Source: Rhodobacteraceae bacterium D3-12 (GTDB lineage: Bacteria > Pseudomonadota > Alphaproteobacteria > Rhodobacterales > Rhodobacteraceae). Taken from it: a DNA stretch of 64,000 bases. Below the pieces are notes generated by a model. That model was not told the origin of the DNA. It ran no database searches and saw nothing but the letters and a program-made list of their open reading frames with translations. Positions 8,254-16,204 of the stretch are shown here, in pieces. Position 1 is the stretch's first letter; the number at the start of each line of letters is the position of its first letter. Where the stretch lies: the NCBI GenBank assembly GCA_025916135.1, contig CP104793.1, positions 4,129,001 to 4,193,000 on the forward strand, given 5' to 3'. The position numbers and the translations under genes are program-made.

Positions 8254-8903
8254 TTTGCGACCGCAAAACCAGCCCAGGACGCGTCAAAGAACGCGCGCTC
8301 CAATCGTACGGCTTCTGAGAAGGTCGCGGTGACCTGCGTACGTGCGGCGTCGTCCAGCGTGTCCCAAGAGGTATCCAGTTGATCGCGCAAATAGGAGACG
8401 ACCTGCGCAAATCCGTCACCGGTATGGAGCGTTATCCACTCCCCCAGCCAAAACGGCAGACCCTCTGCGCGGTCTTCAAACGGAGAGGCCCAATCAAGAT
8501 ACATCCATTCGGCAACCACGAGAACCGACAGCATTATCTCATAGCGCCCCGAGTGGCGGGCTTGATCCATCAACTGTTGGAACGCGATCGTCTCAGGTGC
8601 AGAGGGCGCGTTTGACGGAACCTCAAGCGCTTGCAGAGATCGCAGGAAGTAGGTGTTTTCAGGACCACAGATCAAACCCAGAAATTGCGCGCCGGGCACG
8701 GCATCGGCCAATGTGGGCGCATGGGCCACGGCGGATGCCAAAAGCCGCACAAACCCTTCGATAAACTGGTAGTCCTGTTGCAAGTATCCCGCCATCTTTT
8801 CACGGCTTAGCGTCCCATCAGCCAAAGCATTGGTGAACGCATGATGCGTCGCGGCGTGCCAGTCCTCTGCGACAAGCGATTGCAGATGGTGTGTGGCGCT
8901 CAT
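8250..8903 (-). CDS. TenA-family protein, Glu-type (TenA_E)
   Basis: The 217-residue protein has the all-helical TenA fold (QDYQFIEGFVRLLASAVAHAP). At the position of the TenA catalytic Cys it has Ala followed by Glu (VVAEWMYLDWAS), the pattern of the TenA_E class, which in plants acts on aminopyrimidine degradation products of thiamine. It is the second tenA gene in the operon and overlaps both neighbours by 4 bp (ATGA at each end). Known family work supports a role in pyrimidine salvage. The precise reaction here is inferred. Confidence 0.85.
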   Translation of the reverse strand: MSATHHLQSLVAEDWHAATHHAFTNALADGTLSREKMAGYLQQDYQFIEGFVRLLASAVAHAPTLADAVPGAQFLGLICGPENTYFLRSLQALEVPSNAPSAPETIAFQQLMDQARHSGRYEIMLSVLVVAEWMYLDWASPFEDRAEGLPFWLGEWITLHTGDGFAQVVSYLRDQLDTSWDTLDDAARTQVTATFSEAVRLERAFFDASWAGFAVAK

Positions 8904-9600
8904 ATCGGTCTCCGAAGTTGATCAAACAGATCTGTCTGCGTGCGCAGCACATCTGGCGCGTGGATGTCACGCGGGATGGGGGTAAAAGGGGCGGCAACCT
9001 CGACAAATCCTGATGGCGTCATGATCAGAATTTTCTGGCCCAAGCGCGCGGCCTCGTTGGGGTCATGGGTAACCAGCAGCACCGTGCGCCCGGCCAACAG
9101 TTCTGCGGTTAACTCCTGCATTTGGGCTCGGGTCAGCGCGTCAAGCGCCGAAAACGGTTCATCCAGCAGAACAACCGCGCGGTCTTCCATCAAGGTGCGC
9201 GCCAAAGCGACGCGTTGGCGTTGACCACCCGACAGGGCCGCAGGCGACTTATCCGCGTGATCCGCCAATCCCACCTGTGCCAGCCTGTCTCGGGCAAGGC
9301 CTTGTTCGGACGCTCTCCCCGCACGCGCGCCCCCAGCATGACATTTTCCAAGACGCTGAGCCACGGCATCAGCAAATCTTGCTGCGCCATCATAGCGACG
9401 CATCCGGTATCGCTAAGAACCCCGTCAAAAGTAACGCCCTTGGCCAGACCAGCAAAGAGGCGCAGCACCGTGGATTTACCCACACCACTCGTCCCCAAAA
9501 GGCAGGTCCAACTTTGCGGTAGCAGGGTCAGGTCCAACTGGGAAAAGATCGGCGTCCCGTCAATCGTCGCCGAACCTGTCATTCTCAGGGGCTGGTTCAC
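8900..9600 (-). pseudogene. thiZ: ABC transporter ATPase of thiamine-pyrimidine uptake, frameshifted
   Basis: The N-terminal half carries Walker A (LLGTSGVGKST) and the Q-loop region (VAMMAQQDLLMPWLS) in one frame. The ABC signature LSGGQRQRVALARTL, Walker B VVLLDEPFSALDA and H-loop VTHDP lie in another. The two join if one G (plus strand) is restored at about 9298 (observed cgggcaaggcc), giving about 233 residues. The likely start is GTG 9600, which overlaps the previous stop as GTGA like the other junctions in this operon. It would energise the ThiX/ThiY importer. Loss of this base would disable the importer. Confidence 0.87.
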
Positions 9601-10265
9601 GGATCCAGCCCCATGTCCCAAAATCCGACTTCCAACTGTGTGGCCATCGCAAACCGTGCCTGAAGGCTGATCCAACGCGGGCTAGTCGTTGCACCGTCGC
9701 CAATGCGCCGCGCAACCGCCCCATCCATCAGCGCGCCCACATCGCGACAGAGCTGCTGGTAGTCGTCGCTGGCATAGGTGTCGATCCAGTCGCCGTAGGT
9801 GTCCGACGTTTTTGCGGCGGCCAGATGCGCACCGATTTCACCGTAGCCCATGACACAAGGGGCCAAGGCCGCCAGCAAGTCCAGCAAATCGCCGGAATGT
9901 CCCGCATCCAGCACATAGCGGGTGTAGGCCAGATTTTCCTGGCGTTCTTGCGTTGCAAACAGCGTTGCCTCGTCGATGCCTGCCGCAGCACAGGTTTTGA
10001 CATGCAGGGCGATTTCGTCGTTGATCAACCCGTTCACCGTCCCCGCAGCAAGCCGCATTTCTTCGACCGTATCGGCCTTGGTGATCGCCAAAGCCCAAGC
10101 GCGCGAAAAATGGATCAAAAAGACGTAATCCTGTTTCAGATAATGCAGGAAGGCGGCGTGCGGCAGCGTGCCGTCGCCCAAGCCCTGCACAAACGCATGA
10201 CGGGTATAGGCGAGCCAAGCGGGCGTGCTATCCCGCCACGCCGCGAAGGTGGTCCCGAAGCTCAT
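9597..10265 (-). CDS. tenA: TenA-family aminopyrimidine aminohydrolase, Cys-type (TenA_C)
   Basis: The 222-residue protein keeps the classical TenA active site: Cys137 in APCVMGYGEIG, plus the N-terminal LKQDYVFLIHFSRAWALA helix and a C-terminal Glu-containing helix. TenA_C enzymes hydrolyse 4-amino-5-aminomethyl-2-methylpyrimidine to HMP, which feeds thiamine synthesis. It sits between thiY (4-bp overlap) and thiZ (GTGA overlap), so it would process what the ABC system imports. Confidence 0.92.
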   Translation of the reverse strand: MSFGTTFAAWRDSTPAWLAYTRHAFVQGLGDGTLPHAAFLHYLKQDYVFLIHFSRAWALAITKADTVEEMRLAAGTVNGLINDEIALHVKTCAAAGIDEATLFATQERQENLAYTRYVLDAGHSGDLLDLLAALAPCVMGYGEIGAHLAAAKTSDTYGDWIDTYASDDYQQLCRDVGALMDGAVARRIGDGATTSPRWISLQARFAMATQLEVGFWDMGLDP

Positions 10266-11197
10266 TCCGCCCCCAGATCGACCGCAAGCGCCGAGACAGG
10301 GCGCGTGCCCTCAACCAGACCGCTCTTGGCCAGAAACGCCTCGAACCTTGCGTATCGCCCTTGATCCAGCGCTTCAGGGCGCAGGGCAAAACGGGGCAGC
10401 GTGTCGACCCAAGCCTTGGCGTTTAATTCGTTGTCCAGCTCGGGCGCGTAGCCTTTGAACAGCTCCCATGAGGCGTCAGGGTTGTTGACAATGTACTGCG
10501 TCGCAAGCTCTGTGGCACGAAGGAAACGACGGACCTGACCCACATCCATGCGGTCGGGGTTCGCCACATAGATCAGCTCGTCATAGGTCGGCACGCCCTC
10601 TTCCTCGACGTAAAAACAGCGGCCCTCAACGCCTTCGATCTCCATTTGGTTCAGCTCGAAATTGCGGTAAGCGCCGATGACCGCATCAACCTGACCTGAC
10701 ATCAATGCCGGGCTGAGCGAGAAGTTCACATTCACCATCTGGACATCCTCCAGCCTGATACCGTGGCGGTTCAGCATAGCACTCAGAACGGCCTCTTCGA
10801 CGCCCGCAACAGAGAACCCAATTGTGCCGCCCTTAAGCTGGCTGATCTCTTGAATGGGGCCGTCTTTGAGAACCAGCAGACAGTTCAGTGGCGTCGCCAC
10901 CAACGTACCCACACGGATCAGCGGCAAACCCTCGGCCACGTGCAAATGCAGGCTGGGCTGATAGCTGACAGCAATGTCGCCTCGGCCCGCCGCCACCAAT
11001 TTCGGCGGGGCGGACGGATCAGCGGGGGGGATAATCTCGACCTCGAGACCCTGATCGGCGAAATAACCCAGCTCTTCGGCCAAGATGATCGGCCCGTGAT
11101 CGGGATTGATGAACCAATCCAGTAATAAAGTCATCTTGTCCTGAGCAAAGGCTGGTGTCGCGACGCAGATTGCCGCCGCGATGATGAGGTGTTTCAT
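10262..11197 (-). CDS. thiY: Thiamine-pyrimidine ABC transporter substrate-binding protein
   Basis: The 311-residue protein has a signal peptide (MKHLIIAAAICVATPAFAQ) and belongs to the NMT1/THI5-like periplasmic receptors: LLLDWFINPDHGPIILAEELGYF near the N-terminus, GRGDIAVSYQPSLHL, then MVNVNFSLSPALMSGQVDAVIG. Family members bind formylaminopyrimidine or HMP. ATG 11197 follows AAGGAG. It lies directly upstream of tenA with a 4-bp overlap. Longer in-frame starts were rejected because they lie before the ribosome-binding site and signal peptide. Confidence 0.9.
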   Translation of the reverse strand: MKHLIIAAAICVATPAFAQDKMTLLLDWFINPDHGPIILAEELGYFADQGLEVEIIPPADPSAPPKLVAAGRGDIAVSYQPSLHLHVAEGLPLIRVGTLVATPLNCLLVLKDGPIQEISQLKGGTIGFSVAGVEEAVLSAMLNRHGIRLEDVQMVNVNFSLSPALMSGQVDAVIGAYRNFELNQMEIEGVEGRCFYVEEEGVPTYDELIYVANPDRMDVGQVRRFLRATELATQYIVNNPDASWELFKGYAPELDNELNAKAWVDTLPRFALRPEALDQGRYARFEAFLAKSGLVEGTRPVSALAVDLGAE

Positions 11198-11207
11198 TTG
11201 GGTCTCC

Positions 11208-12164
11208 TTACCCTCCGAGAGCGAGAAGTTTGATCTCGCCCCGCCAGTGGCGTGAAAGCCGTTCTGCCGCTTGCCAGGCCCGCAGGCCCGACCGACAGGC
11301 CAGAACGGCACGTTGGTTTTGGTGTGGTGTGGGGCCATATGGTCCAAAGTCGGACACTGCATGGCGAGTTGCGTGTGGCAGCTCGGGGCCCTGTTCGCCT
11401 ACAGCCCGCAGGTCGATTAGAAAATCCGTCGCGGCGATGTCGCGCTGGGCGATAAAGGCGGGGTTGGGTGCGGGATCAGCGGCCGCGTCAAAGCGGAACC
11501 CGCCAAACCGCAGCGCGCGCGCGTCATATGTCACAAGCTGCCCCAAGCCTTGTTCATCGCCCGTCAGAATCGCCATCGCCATTTGGGCCTGAAGGCTGCC
11601 GATCACACCGACACTTGGCCCCAGCACACCGTCGGTGTCACAAGACCCAAGCTGGTCCGGCAGATCGGGAAACACCGCGCGCAGCCCAGGTTTGCCGCCG
11701 CAAAATCCCCCGACATAGCCGTTACAGCCCACCACGCTGGCGCTGATCAGCGGTTGGCCAGTTTCAAGGCAATGATCGGACCCCATATAGCTGACCGCAA
11801 AGCTGTCAGCGCAATCAAGGACCAGCGTCATGCCATCGCACAGGGCCGCAATGTTGGACGGGTCGACGCGCTGTTGAACAGGCTCAAGGGTGGTGTCGGG
11901 GTTCAATGCGGTCATCGTACGTGCGATCACGCTGACCTTGGGCTGGCCAATGTCAGCCTCGCGAAACAGTGTTTGGCGGTGCAGGTTGGACAGACTTACC
12001 ACATCTGCATCCGCGATACGGACATGCCCGACACCCGCGCCCACAAGGTATTGCATCACGGGTGCTGCCAGGCCGCCGCCCCCAATGACAAGAAGAGATG
12101 CGCTAGCAATGCGGGCTTGCGCGCCGTCCCCCAGCACCGCAGTTTGGCGGGCGTAACGGCTCAT
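11208..12164 (-). CDS. thiF: ThiF/MoeB-type adenylyltransferase with C-terminal rhodanese-like domain
   Basis: The 318-residue protein has an N-terminal E1-like domain with the ATP-binding loop ([21 protein letters not shown]), acidic [13 protein letters not shown] motif and DCADSF. A short C-terminal rhodanese-like domain follows (FLIDLRA ... [18 protein letters not shown]), whose Cys lies in a CRSGLRA active loop. It would adenylate the C-terminal glycine of ThiS and could also deliver sulfur. ATG 12164 overlaps the thiE stop (ATGA). The usual zinc-binding Cys pairs of MoeB/ThiF are not obvious. Confidence 0.88.
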   Translation of the reverse strand: MSRYARQTAVLGDGAQARIASASLLVIGGGGLAAPVMQYLVGAGVGHVRIADADVVSLSNLHRQTLFREADIGQPKVSVIARTMTALNPDTTLEPVQQRVDPSNIAALCDGMTLVLDCADSFAVSYMGSDHCLETGQPLISASVVGCNGYVGGFCGGKPGLRAVFPDLPDQLGSCDTDGVLGPSVGVIGSLQAQMAMAILTGDEQGLGQLVTYDARALRFGGFRFDAAADPAPNPAFIAQRDIAATDFLIDLRAVGEQGPELPHATRHAVSDFGPYGPTPHQNQRAVLACRSGLRAWQAAERLSRHWRGEIKLLALGG

Positions 12165-12756
12165 CCGCAGGCCTTGAGCCACTGCGTGACGCGGCCTTCT
12201 GGATCGTCGTGCAGCGTGATGTCTGTGACCGCCGCGACAACATCCGCCCCTGCATCAAACGCTCCCTTTGCGCGGTCCGTACTCATCCCGCCAATCGCAA
12301 CGAGGGGAATATCCCCTACAATATCCTTCCACACGCTGAGTTTCTCAATGCCCTGCTGGTGCCATTTCATCTTTTTCAGGATCGTCGGATAGATCGGGCC
12401 AAGTGCCACATAGTCAGGTTTCAACATCAGTGCGCGGGCAAGTTCGGCCTTGTCATGTGTCGAAATCCCAAGCTTGAGACCAGCCGCACGTATCGCAGAC
12501 ACATCCGCCCCATCAAGGTCCTCTTGGCCCAGATGGACCCAGTCACACCCCAGTTCAATGGCCAGTTGCCAATGGTCATTGACCACCAGCAGTGCACCAT
12601 GGGCACGGCACAAATCGCGGCCTTCGGTCAGTTGGGCGCGCAGCGCGTCTTGCGGCTGGTCCTTGATGCGCAGTTGCACAAGCTTGACCCCAAAGGCAAC
12701 ATGCGCCGCAGCCACGCCACGTCATCAAAGATCGGATAAAAGCGGGGCAAACTCAT
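12161..12756 (-). pseudogene. thiE: Thiamine-phosphate synthase, frameshifted near the N-terminus
   Basis: ThiE joins HMP-diphosphate and thiazole phosphate. The 3' part has the TIM-barrel motifs (VNDHWQLAIELGCDWVHLGQED, ALGPIYPT, VAIGGM). The N-terminus ([19 protein letters not shown]) starts at ATG 12756, overlapping the thiG stop as ATGA, but lies in another frame. Restoring one C (plus strand) in the run at 12688-12691 turns LPLGSS into LPLGVKLVQLRIKD and gives a protein of about 198 residues. This is the same kind of G/C-run indel seen in six other genes of the window. Confidence 0.88.
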
Positions 12757-13523
12757 AGGATCGCCTTTCCAAAAACGGGTGTGGAGGGGGCGGCCATATC
12801 GCGGGCATCCATAGGGTCGGCACCCGCGGCCAGCGCGCCCGCCTCGACCGCCAGCGCAAAGGCGCGTGCCATCGCTGCAGGATCGCCCGCCTTGGCAACC
12901 GCAGTGTTCAACAGCACTGCATCATAGCCCATTTCCATCGCTTGGGCTGCGTGCGAGGGCAGGCCCAAACCTGCATCCACGACCAAAGGAGTGTCAGGGA
13001 AATGCGCTCGCAAGCTGCGCAAACCGTAGATATTGTTCAGCCCCAGCCCCGTGCCAATGGGCGCGCCCCAGGGCATCAAGACTTTGCAGCCGACCTCAAC
13101 CAGCCGCTCGCACAGCACCAGATCTTCGGTGCAATAGGGAAAGACATTGAACCCGTCCTCGACCAGTTGCTCAGCGGCGTCCACCAGACCAAAGGGGTCG
13201 GGTTGCAAGGTATCGGCGTGGCCGATGACCTCAAGCTTGATCCAGTTGGTGTCGAACAGCTCGCGCGCCATTTGGGCTGTCGTCACGGCCTCGCGCACCG
13301 AATAGCAGCCTGCGGTGTTGGGCAGCACGGCGACGCCCAAATCCCTGATCAATGCCCAAAAATCCTGTCCCGCCTGATCGCCGCCCGCCTCGCGACGTAC
13401 AGATACGGTGGCGATCCCAGCGCCTGAGCGGCGAAACGCATCCGCCAGAATAGCGGGCGACGGGTATTGCGCGGTGCCCAGCATCAGGCGCGATGCCACT
13501 TCGGTGCCGTAAAAGTTGGGCAT
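12753..13523 (-). CDS. thiG: Thiazole synthase
   Basis: The 256-residue TIM-barrel enzyme forms the thiazole ring from DXP, dehydroglycine and ThiS thiocarboxylate. Seen motifs: [16 protein letters not shown], the WIKLEVI segment with the Schiff-base Lys, [26 protein letters not shown] and VVDAGLG. The start ATG 13523 is preceded by AGGAGG, which lies within the last codons of thiS. Upstream in-frame codons are thiS shadow. Its stop overlaps the thiE start by 4 bp. Confidence 0.95.
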   Translation of the reverse strand: MPNFYGTEVASRLMLGTAQYPSPAILADAFRRSGAGIATVSVRREAGGDQAGQDFWALIRDLGVAVLPNTAGCYSVREAVTTAQMARELFDTNWIKLEVIGHADTLQPDPFGLVDAAEQLVEDGFNVFPYCTEDLVLCERLVEVGCKVLMPWGAPIGTGLGLNNIYGLRSLRAHFPDTPLVVDAGLGLPSHAAQAMEMGYDAVLLNTAVAKAGDPAAMARAFALAVEAGALAAGADPMDARDMAAPSTPVFGKAIL

Positions 13524-13524
13524 T

Positions 13525-13722
13525 CTAACCTCCTTGGCGCGGGGCGACGATTTCGACGCGGTCACTGTCTTGCAGCCTGTAATCCGCGCGCTGGGCTTTG
13601 GGCACAAACGCCTCGTTGACCGAGGTGGCCACTTTGGCGTCGCCCTTACCCAGTTCCTCCAACAGCGCGGCCAGCGTTGACGCAGGGGTCTCAAATGCTT
13701 CACCGTTCACGATGATCTTCAT
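13525..13722 (-). CDS. thiS: ThiS sulfur-carrier protein
   Basis: The 65-residue ubiquitin-like protein ([11 protein letters not shown] ... [14 protein letters not shown]) ends in the required Gly-Gly, which ThiF adenylates and which then carries the thiocarboxylate used by ThiG. It overlaps the end of thiO by 23 bp. Its last sense codons GGA-GGT serve as the thiG Shine-Dalgarno sequence, an economical coupling. Confidence 0.95.
   Translation of the reverse strand: MKIIVNGEAFETPASTLAALLEELGKGDAKVATSVNEAFVPKAQRADYRLQDSDRVEIVAPRQGG
13526..13534 (-). promoter_or_regulatory. thiG ribosome-binding site encoded by the Gly-Gly tail of thiS
   Basis: On the minus strand the end of thiS reads CAA-GGA-GGT-TAG followed by AATG. 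The AAGGAGG Shine-Dalgarno for thiG therefore coincides with the codons of the functionally fixed C-terminal Gly-Gly. This placement decides the thiG start at 13523. Confidence 0.8.
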
Positions 13723-14689
13723 ACCAAACCTCCGGTATTTTGCCGTCTAACAACAGGTCCGCCGTCATCTGCGCCACGGCAGGTGCAAGCAGAAAACCGT
13801 GCCGAAACAGGCCGTTTGCGTAAACCACATCCCCGATCCGTCGAATGCGCGGTTGGTTGTCGGGAAAGGCGGGGCGCGCGTCCACGCCGATCTCCAACAG
13901 CTCTGCCTCGCCAAAGGCGGGGTGCAGGGCGTAGGCGGCATTCATCAGCTCCATCACGGATCGCAGGGTGGCGCGCCCGCGTTCGCCGGTTTCGATCTGG
14001 GTCGCGCCCAGCATGAACACATCGTCGCCGCGCGGCACGATATACAACGGAAACCGCGGATGAAGCAGCCGAACAGGGCGCGACAGTGTCACGTCGGGGC
14101 AGCGCACCACCAGCATCTCACCCTTCACACCGCGCAAATCTGTGAGGGTGTCGCGGGCGGCAAGGCCACGACAATCGATCAGCTGCCCTTTGATGTCACC
14201 GATGTCAGCGGCGAAACGCAGGCCTCTTTGGTCCAGTCGCGCATGCAGCCCAGTAAGGGTCGCGCGGGGGTCAAGATGCCACTCGTCTGCCAAAAACAGC
14301 GCTTTGGAAAAACGCTCGGCCAGATGCGGTTCATGCGCGGCGATCTGCGCTTTGGTCAGAGGTATCGCGCTCGGCGCACGGCGCGCAAAGGTTGCCAGAT
14401 CGCTTTGGTCGCGCCCCAGTGCAACGACGATGGTGCCCGCGTGGTGCACTGTGCCGCCTTGGCTTTCCCACCATGCGGCGGCTTTGCGGCCTTGGCGCAC
14501 GATCTCGGGCTCGGCGCTTACCCCTTCGCAATCGGGAGCCAACATGCCGCCCGCCCACCATGAACAGGCATGATCGCCAGGCGCGCCATTGGGATCAATG
14601 ACCGTGACTTGCGCGCCGCGCTCAGACAGCTCTGCCGCCATGGCAAGGCCACAAACACCGCCGCCAATGATGGTGAACGGGTCGCTCAT
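13700..14689 (-). CDS. thiO: Glycine oxidase ThiO (FAD-dependent)
   Basis: This 329-residue flavoprotein oxidises glycine to the imine used by ThiG. It has the Rossmann FAD motif ([28 protein letters not shown]), the [10 protein letters not shown] segment and the C-terminal [18 protein letters not shown], which is typical of DAAO-family ThiO. ATG 14689 overlaps the thiD stop (ATGA) and was preferred to the in-frame TTG at 14695. It is second in the operon. Confidence 0.92.
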   Translation of the reverse strand: MSDPFTIIGGGVCGLAMAAELSERGAQVTVIDPNGAPGDHACSWWAGGMLAPDCEGVSAEPEIVRQGRKAAAWWESQGGTVHHAGTIVVALGRDQSDLATFARRAPSAIPLTKAQIAAHEPHLAERFSKALFLADEWHLDPRATLTGLHARLDQRGLRFAADIGDIKGQLIDCRGLAARDTLTDLRGVKGEMLVVRCPDVTLSRPVRLLHPRFPLYIVPRGDDVFMLGATQIETGERGRATLRSVMELMNAAYALHPAFGEAELLEIGVDARPAFPDNQPRIRRIGDVVYANGLFRHGFLLAPAVAQMTADLLLDGKIPEVWYEDHRER

Positions 14690-15465
14690 GTCCAAAGCGC
14701 GTGAAAGTGGTGAACAGGCCCGTGACCTTGTCCAACGTACAATTCATCCGCATGCAAGATCGCCAGATGGAGCCACGCGTGCGCTTGGGCCACCGCATCG
14801 TTCAACGTCATGCCTTGCGCCAAACCCGCAGCGATTGCAGAGGAATAGGAACATCCCGTGCCGTGGGTGTTGCGGGTGTTCACACGTCGAGCCGAAAAGT
14901 CCTGCGTTCCCGTTCGCGACACAAGATGATCGGTGCAGGTCTCGCCGTCTGCATGGCCGCCTTTCATCAAAACCGCACCGGCGCCAAGGTCCAAAAGGGC
15001 CTTCGCCTGCGCTTGCGTGCTGCCCTCGCCCACCAGTTTCGCCGCTTCGGGTAGGTTAGGGGTAAGCAGTGTCGCGCGTGCGAAAAGGACCGATTTCAAA
15101 GCATCTATCGCGCTATCGGCCAGTAGCGTGTCGCCTGATTTAGCCACCATCACGGGATCAATCACAACCGGCCCGGCGTAACCCGCCAGTGCCTCCGACA
15201 CCGCTGCAATCAGCGACGGTGTCCCGAGCATCCCCACCTTGATCGCATCAATCTGGATGTCATCCAGAACGGCTTTGATCTGCGCGGCAACAATGTCATC
15301 CGGGATTGGATGAATGGCTGTAACAGCTTTTGTGTTCTGTGCCGTAACCGCCGTCACAACAGAAGCACCATAAACACCCATTGCCGAAAACGCCTTGAGA
15401 TCGGCCTGAATACCAGCACCGCCACCAGAATCGGACCCGGCAATCGTTAACACCCTAGCTGCCAT
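14686..15465 (-). CDS. thiD: Hydroxymethylpyrimidine/phosphomethylpyrimidine kinase
   Basis: The 259-residue ribokinase-like enzyme phosphorylates HMP twice. Visible motifs: VLTIAGSDSGGGAGIQADLKAF at the start, VVIDPVMVAKSGD in the middle and NTHGTGCSYSSAIAAGLAQG (the anion-hole GTGC) at the end. It is the first gene of the thiamine operon, 70 nt downstream of the TPP riboswitch. ATG 15465 has AAGGTG upstream. Longer frames run into the riboswitch and were rejected. Confidence 0.94.
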   Translation of the reverse strand: MAARVLTIAGSDSGGGAGIQADLKAFSAMGVYGASVVTAVTAQNTKAVTAIHPIPDDIVAAQIKAVLDDIQIDAIKVGMLGTPSLIAAVSEALAGYAGPVVIDPVMVAKSGDTLLADSAIDALKSVLFARATLLTPNLPEAAKLVGEGSTQAQAKALLDLGAGAVLMKGGHADGETCTDHLVSRTGTQDFSARRVNTRNTHGTGCSYSSAIAAGLAQGMTLNDAVAQAHAWLHLAILHADELYVGQGHGPVHHFHALWT

Positions 15466-15535
15466 GTCATAGCACCTTGGTTCTGGGATCAGGATAGGAA
15501 AGGGCGCAGGCCATAACGGATGCGAGGTCCGTAAG

Positions 15536-15620
15536 CTGTTCCCTCCGCCGGTCCTAACCGGTTCAGGTTCAATGGGTTTGCAGCTTGTGCATCTCAGCCC
15601 GGATAAGGGCACCCCAACAG
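15536..15620 (-). promoter_or_regulatory. TPP riboswitch (THI element)
   Basis: Minus-strand sequence contains the conserved parts of a thiamine-pyrophosphate aptamer in order: GGGGTGCC, GGCTGAGATG, ACCCATTGAACCTGAACCGG, TTAGGACCGGCGGAGGGAA. The ends CTGTT (15620-15616) and AACAG (15540-15536) pair as P1. It precedes thiD, so TPP binding should switch off the whole downstream operon. A hairpin ACGGA/TCCGT with loop CCTCGCA follows at about 15516-15532 and may belong to the expression platform. Confidence 0.95.
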
Positions 15621-15632
15621 ATATTAACGGCA

Positions 15633-15661
15633 TTGCTAAATTGATAGCACGGACGCGTCAA
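15633..15661 (-). promoter_or_regulatory. Candidate promoter of the thiamine operon
   Basis: On the minus strand TTGACG (15661-15656) is separated by 17 bp from TAGCAA (15638-15633), a reasonable -35 and weak -10. Transcription would start just before the riboswitch P1 stem at 15620. Inferred from spacing and position only. Confidence 0.4.
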
Positions 15662-16204
15662 ACAGATAAATGAGCGCAGACTAAATGACAGCGTGATTCT
15701 GGAGAACGCGCCAAGTGAATAACAAAACGGTATTCGTCCATAAGATGCGCGACAGTGCCCTTAATCTGAAAGTAACGAGCATATGAGCTATAGCTTGCGC
15801 GGTAGATGAGAAGAACAATAAGGGCTGCTTGTTGAGTAACCAGATTGTTCGACCCGCTCACACCAAAAGAGTAGTTTGGATTTGGTCCCCGAGATCGTAT
15901 TCTAATGACTACAATGGTACATTGTAGAGACCGACTTTCTGCACCTGCAAGAGAATGCTGCGTCAGCAATAGCTGCGCGTGCAAAGGGCGGTTTTGTCCG
16001 CGTAACGGACCTTCAAACGTTAATGTTCTTATGCCGCTTCCGGCCCAAAGCTGCCGCTCGCGCAAAACCGTCTAATGGCCGCTCCCAGCCCAAAGCAGGC
16101 ATAGCTTGCCAGCATATCGTGATATGTACGGACTATTACTGCTAGCGCACAATCGGGCTAACCGAACTCGAAAGGCGGTCATTCGCATTTAGCTAAAAGA
16201 TTGC
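15662..16204. other. Gene-poor interval with short repeats
   Basis: This stretch between the thiamine operon and the peptidase gene has one open frame of 135 codons (minus, 15658-16065). Its composition is not protein-like (mixed, no domain), there is no convincing ribosome-binding site, and it runs through the repeat block at 16033. I treat the interval as non-coding, lower in GC than its surroundings. Confidence 0.5.
16033..16100. repeat. Pair of imperfect 23-bp direct repeats
   Basis: GCCGCTTCCGGCCCAAAGC (plus four bases) at 16033-16055 recurs as GCCGCTCCCAGCCCAAAGC (plus four bases) at 16078-16100, with 4 mismatches in 23 and a 45-bp period. It looks like a small intergenic repeat family. 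I recall similar GCCCAAAGC-containing repeats between genes of other roseobacters, but that needs a search. Confidence 0.5.

Noticed and set aside
15658-16065. 135-codon frame on the minus strand
   Set aside because: No domain, no ribosome-binding site, overlaps the short repeats, and its composition is not protein-like. Probably non-coding.
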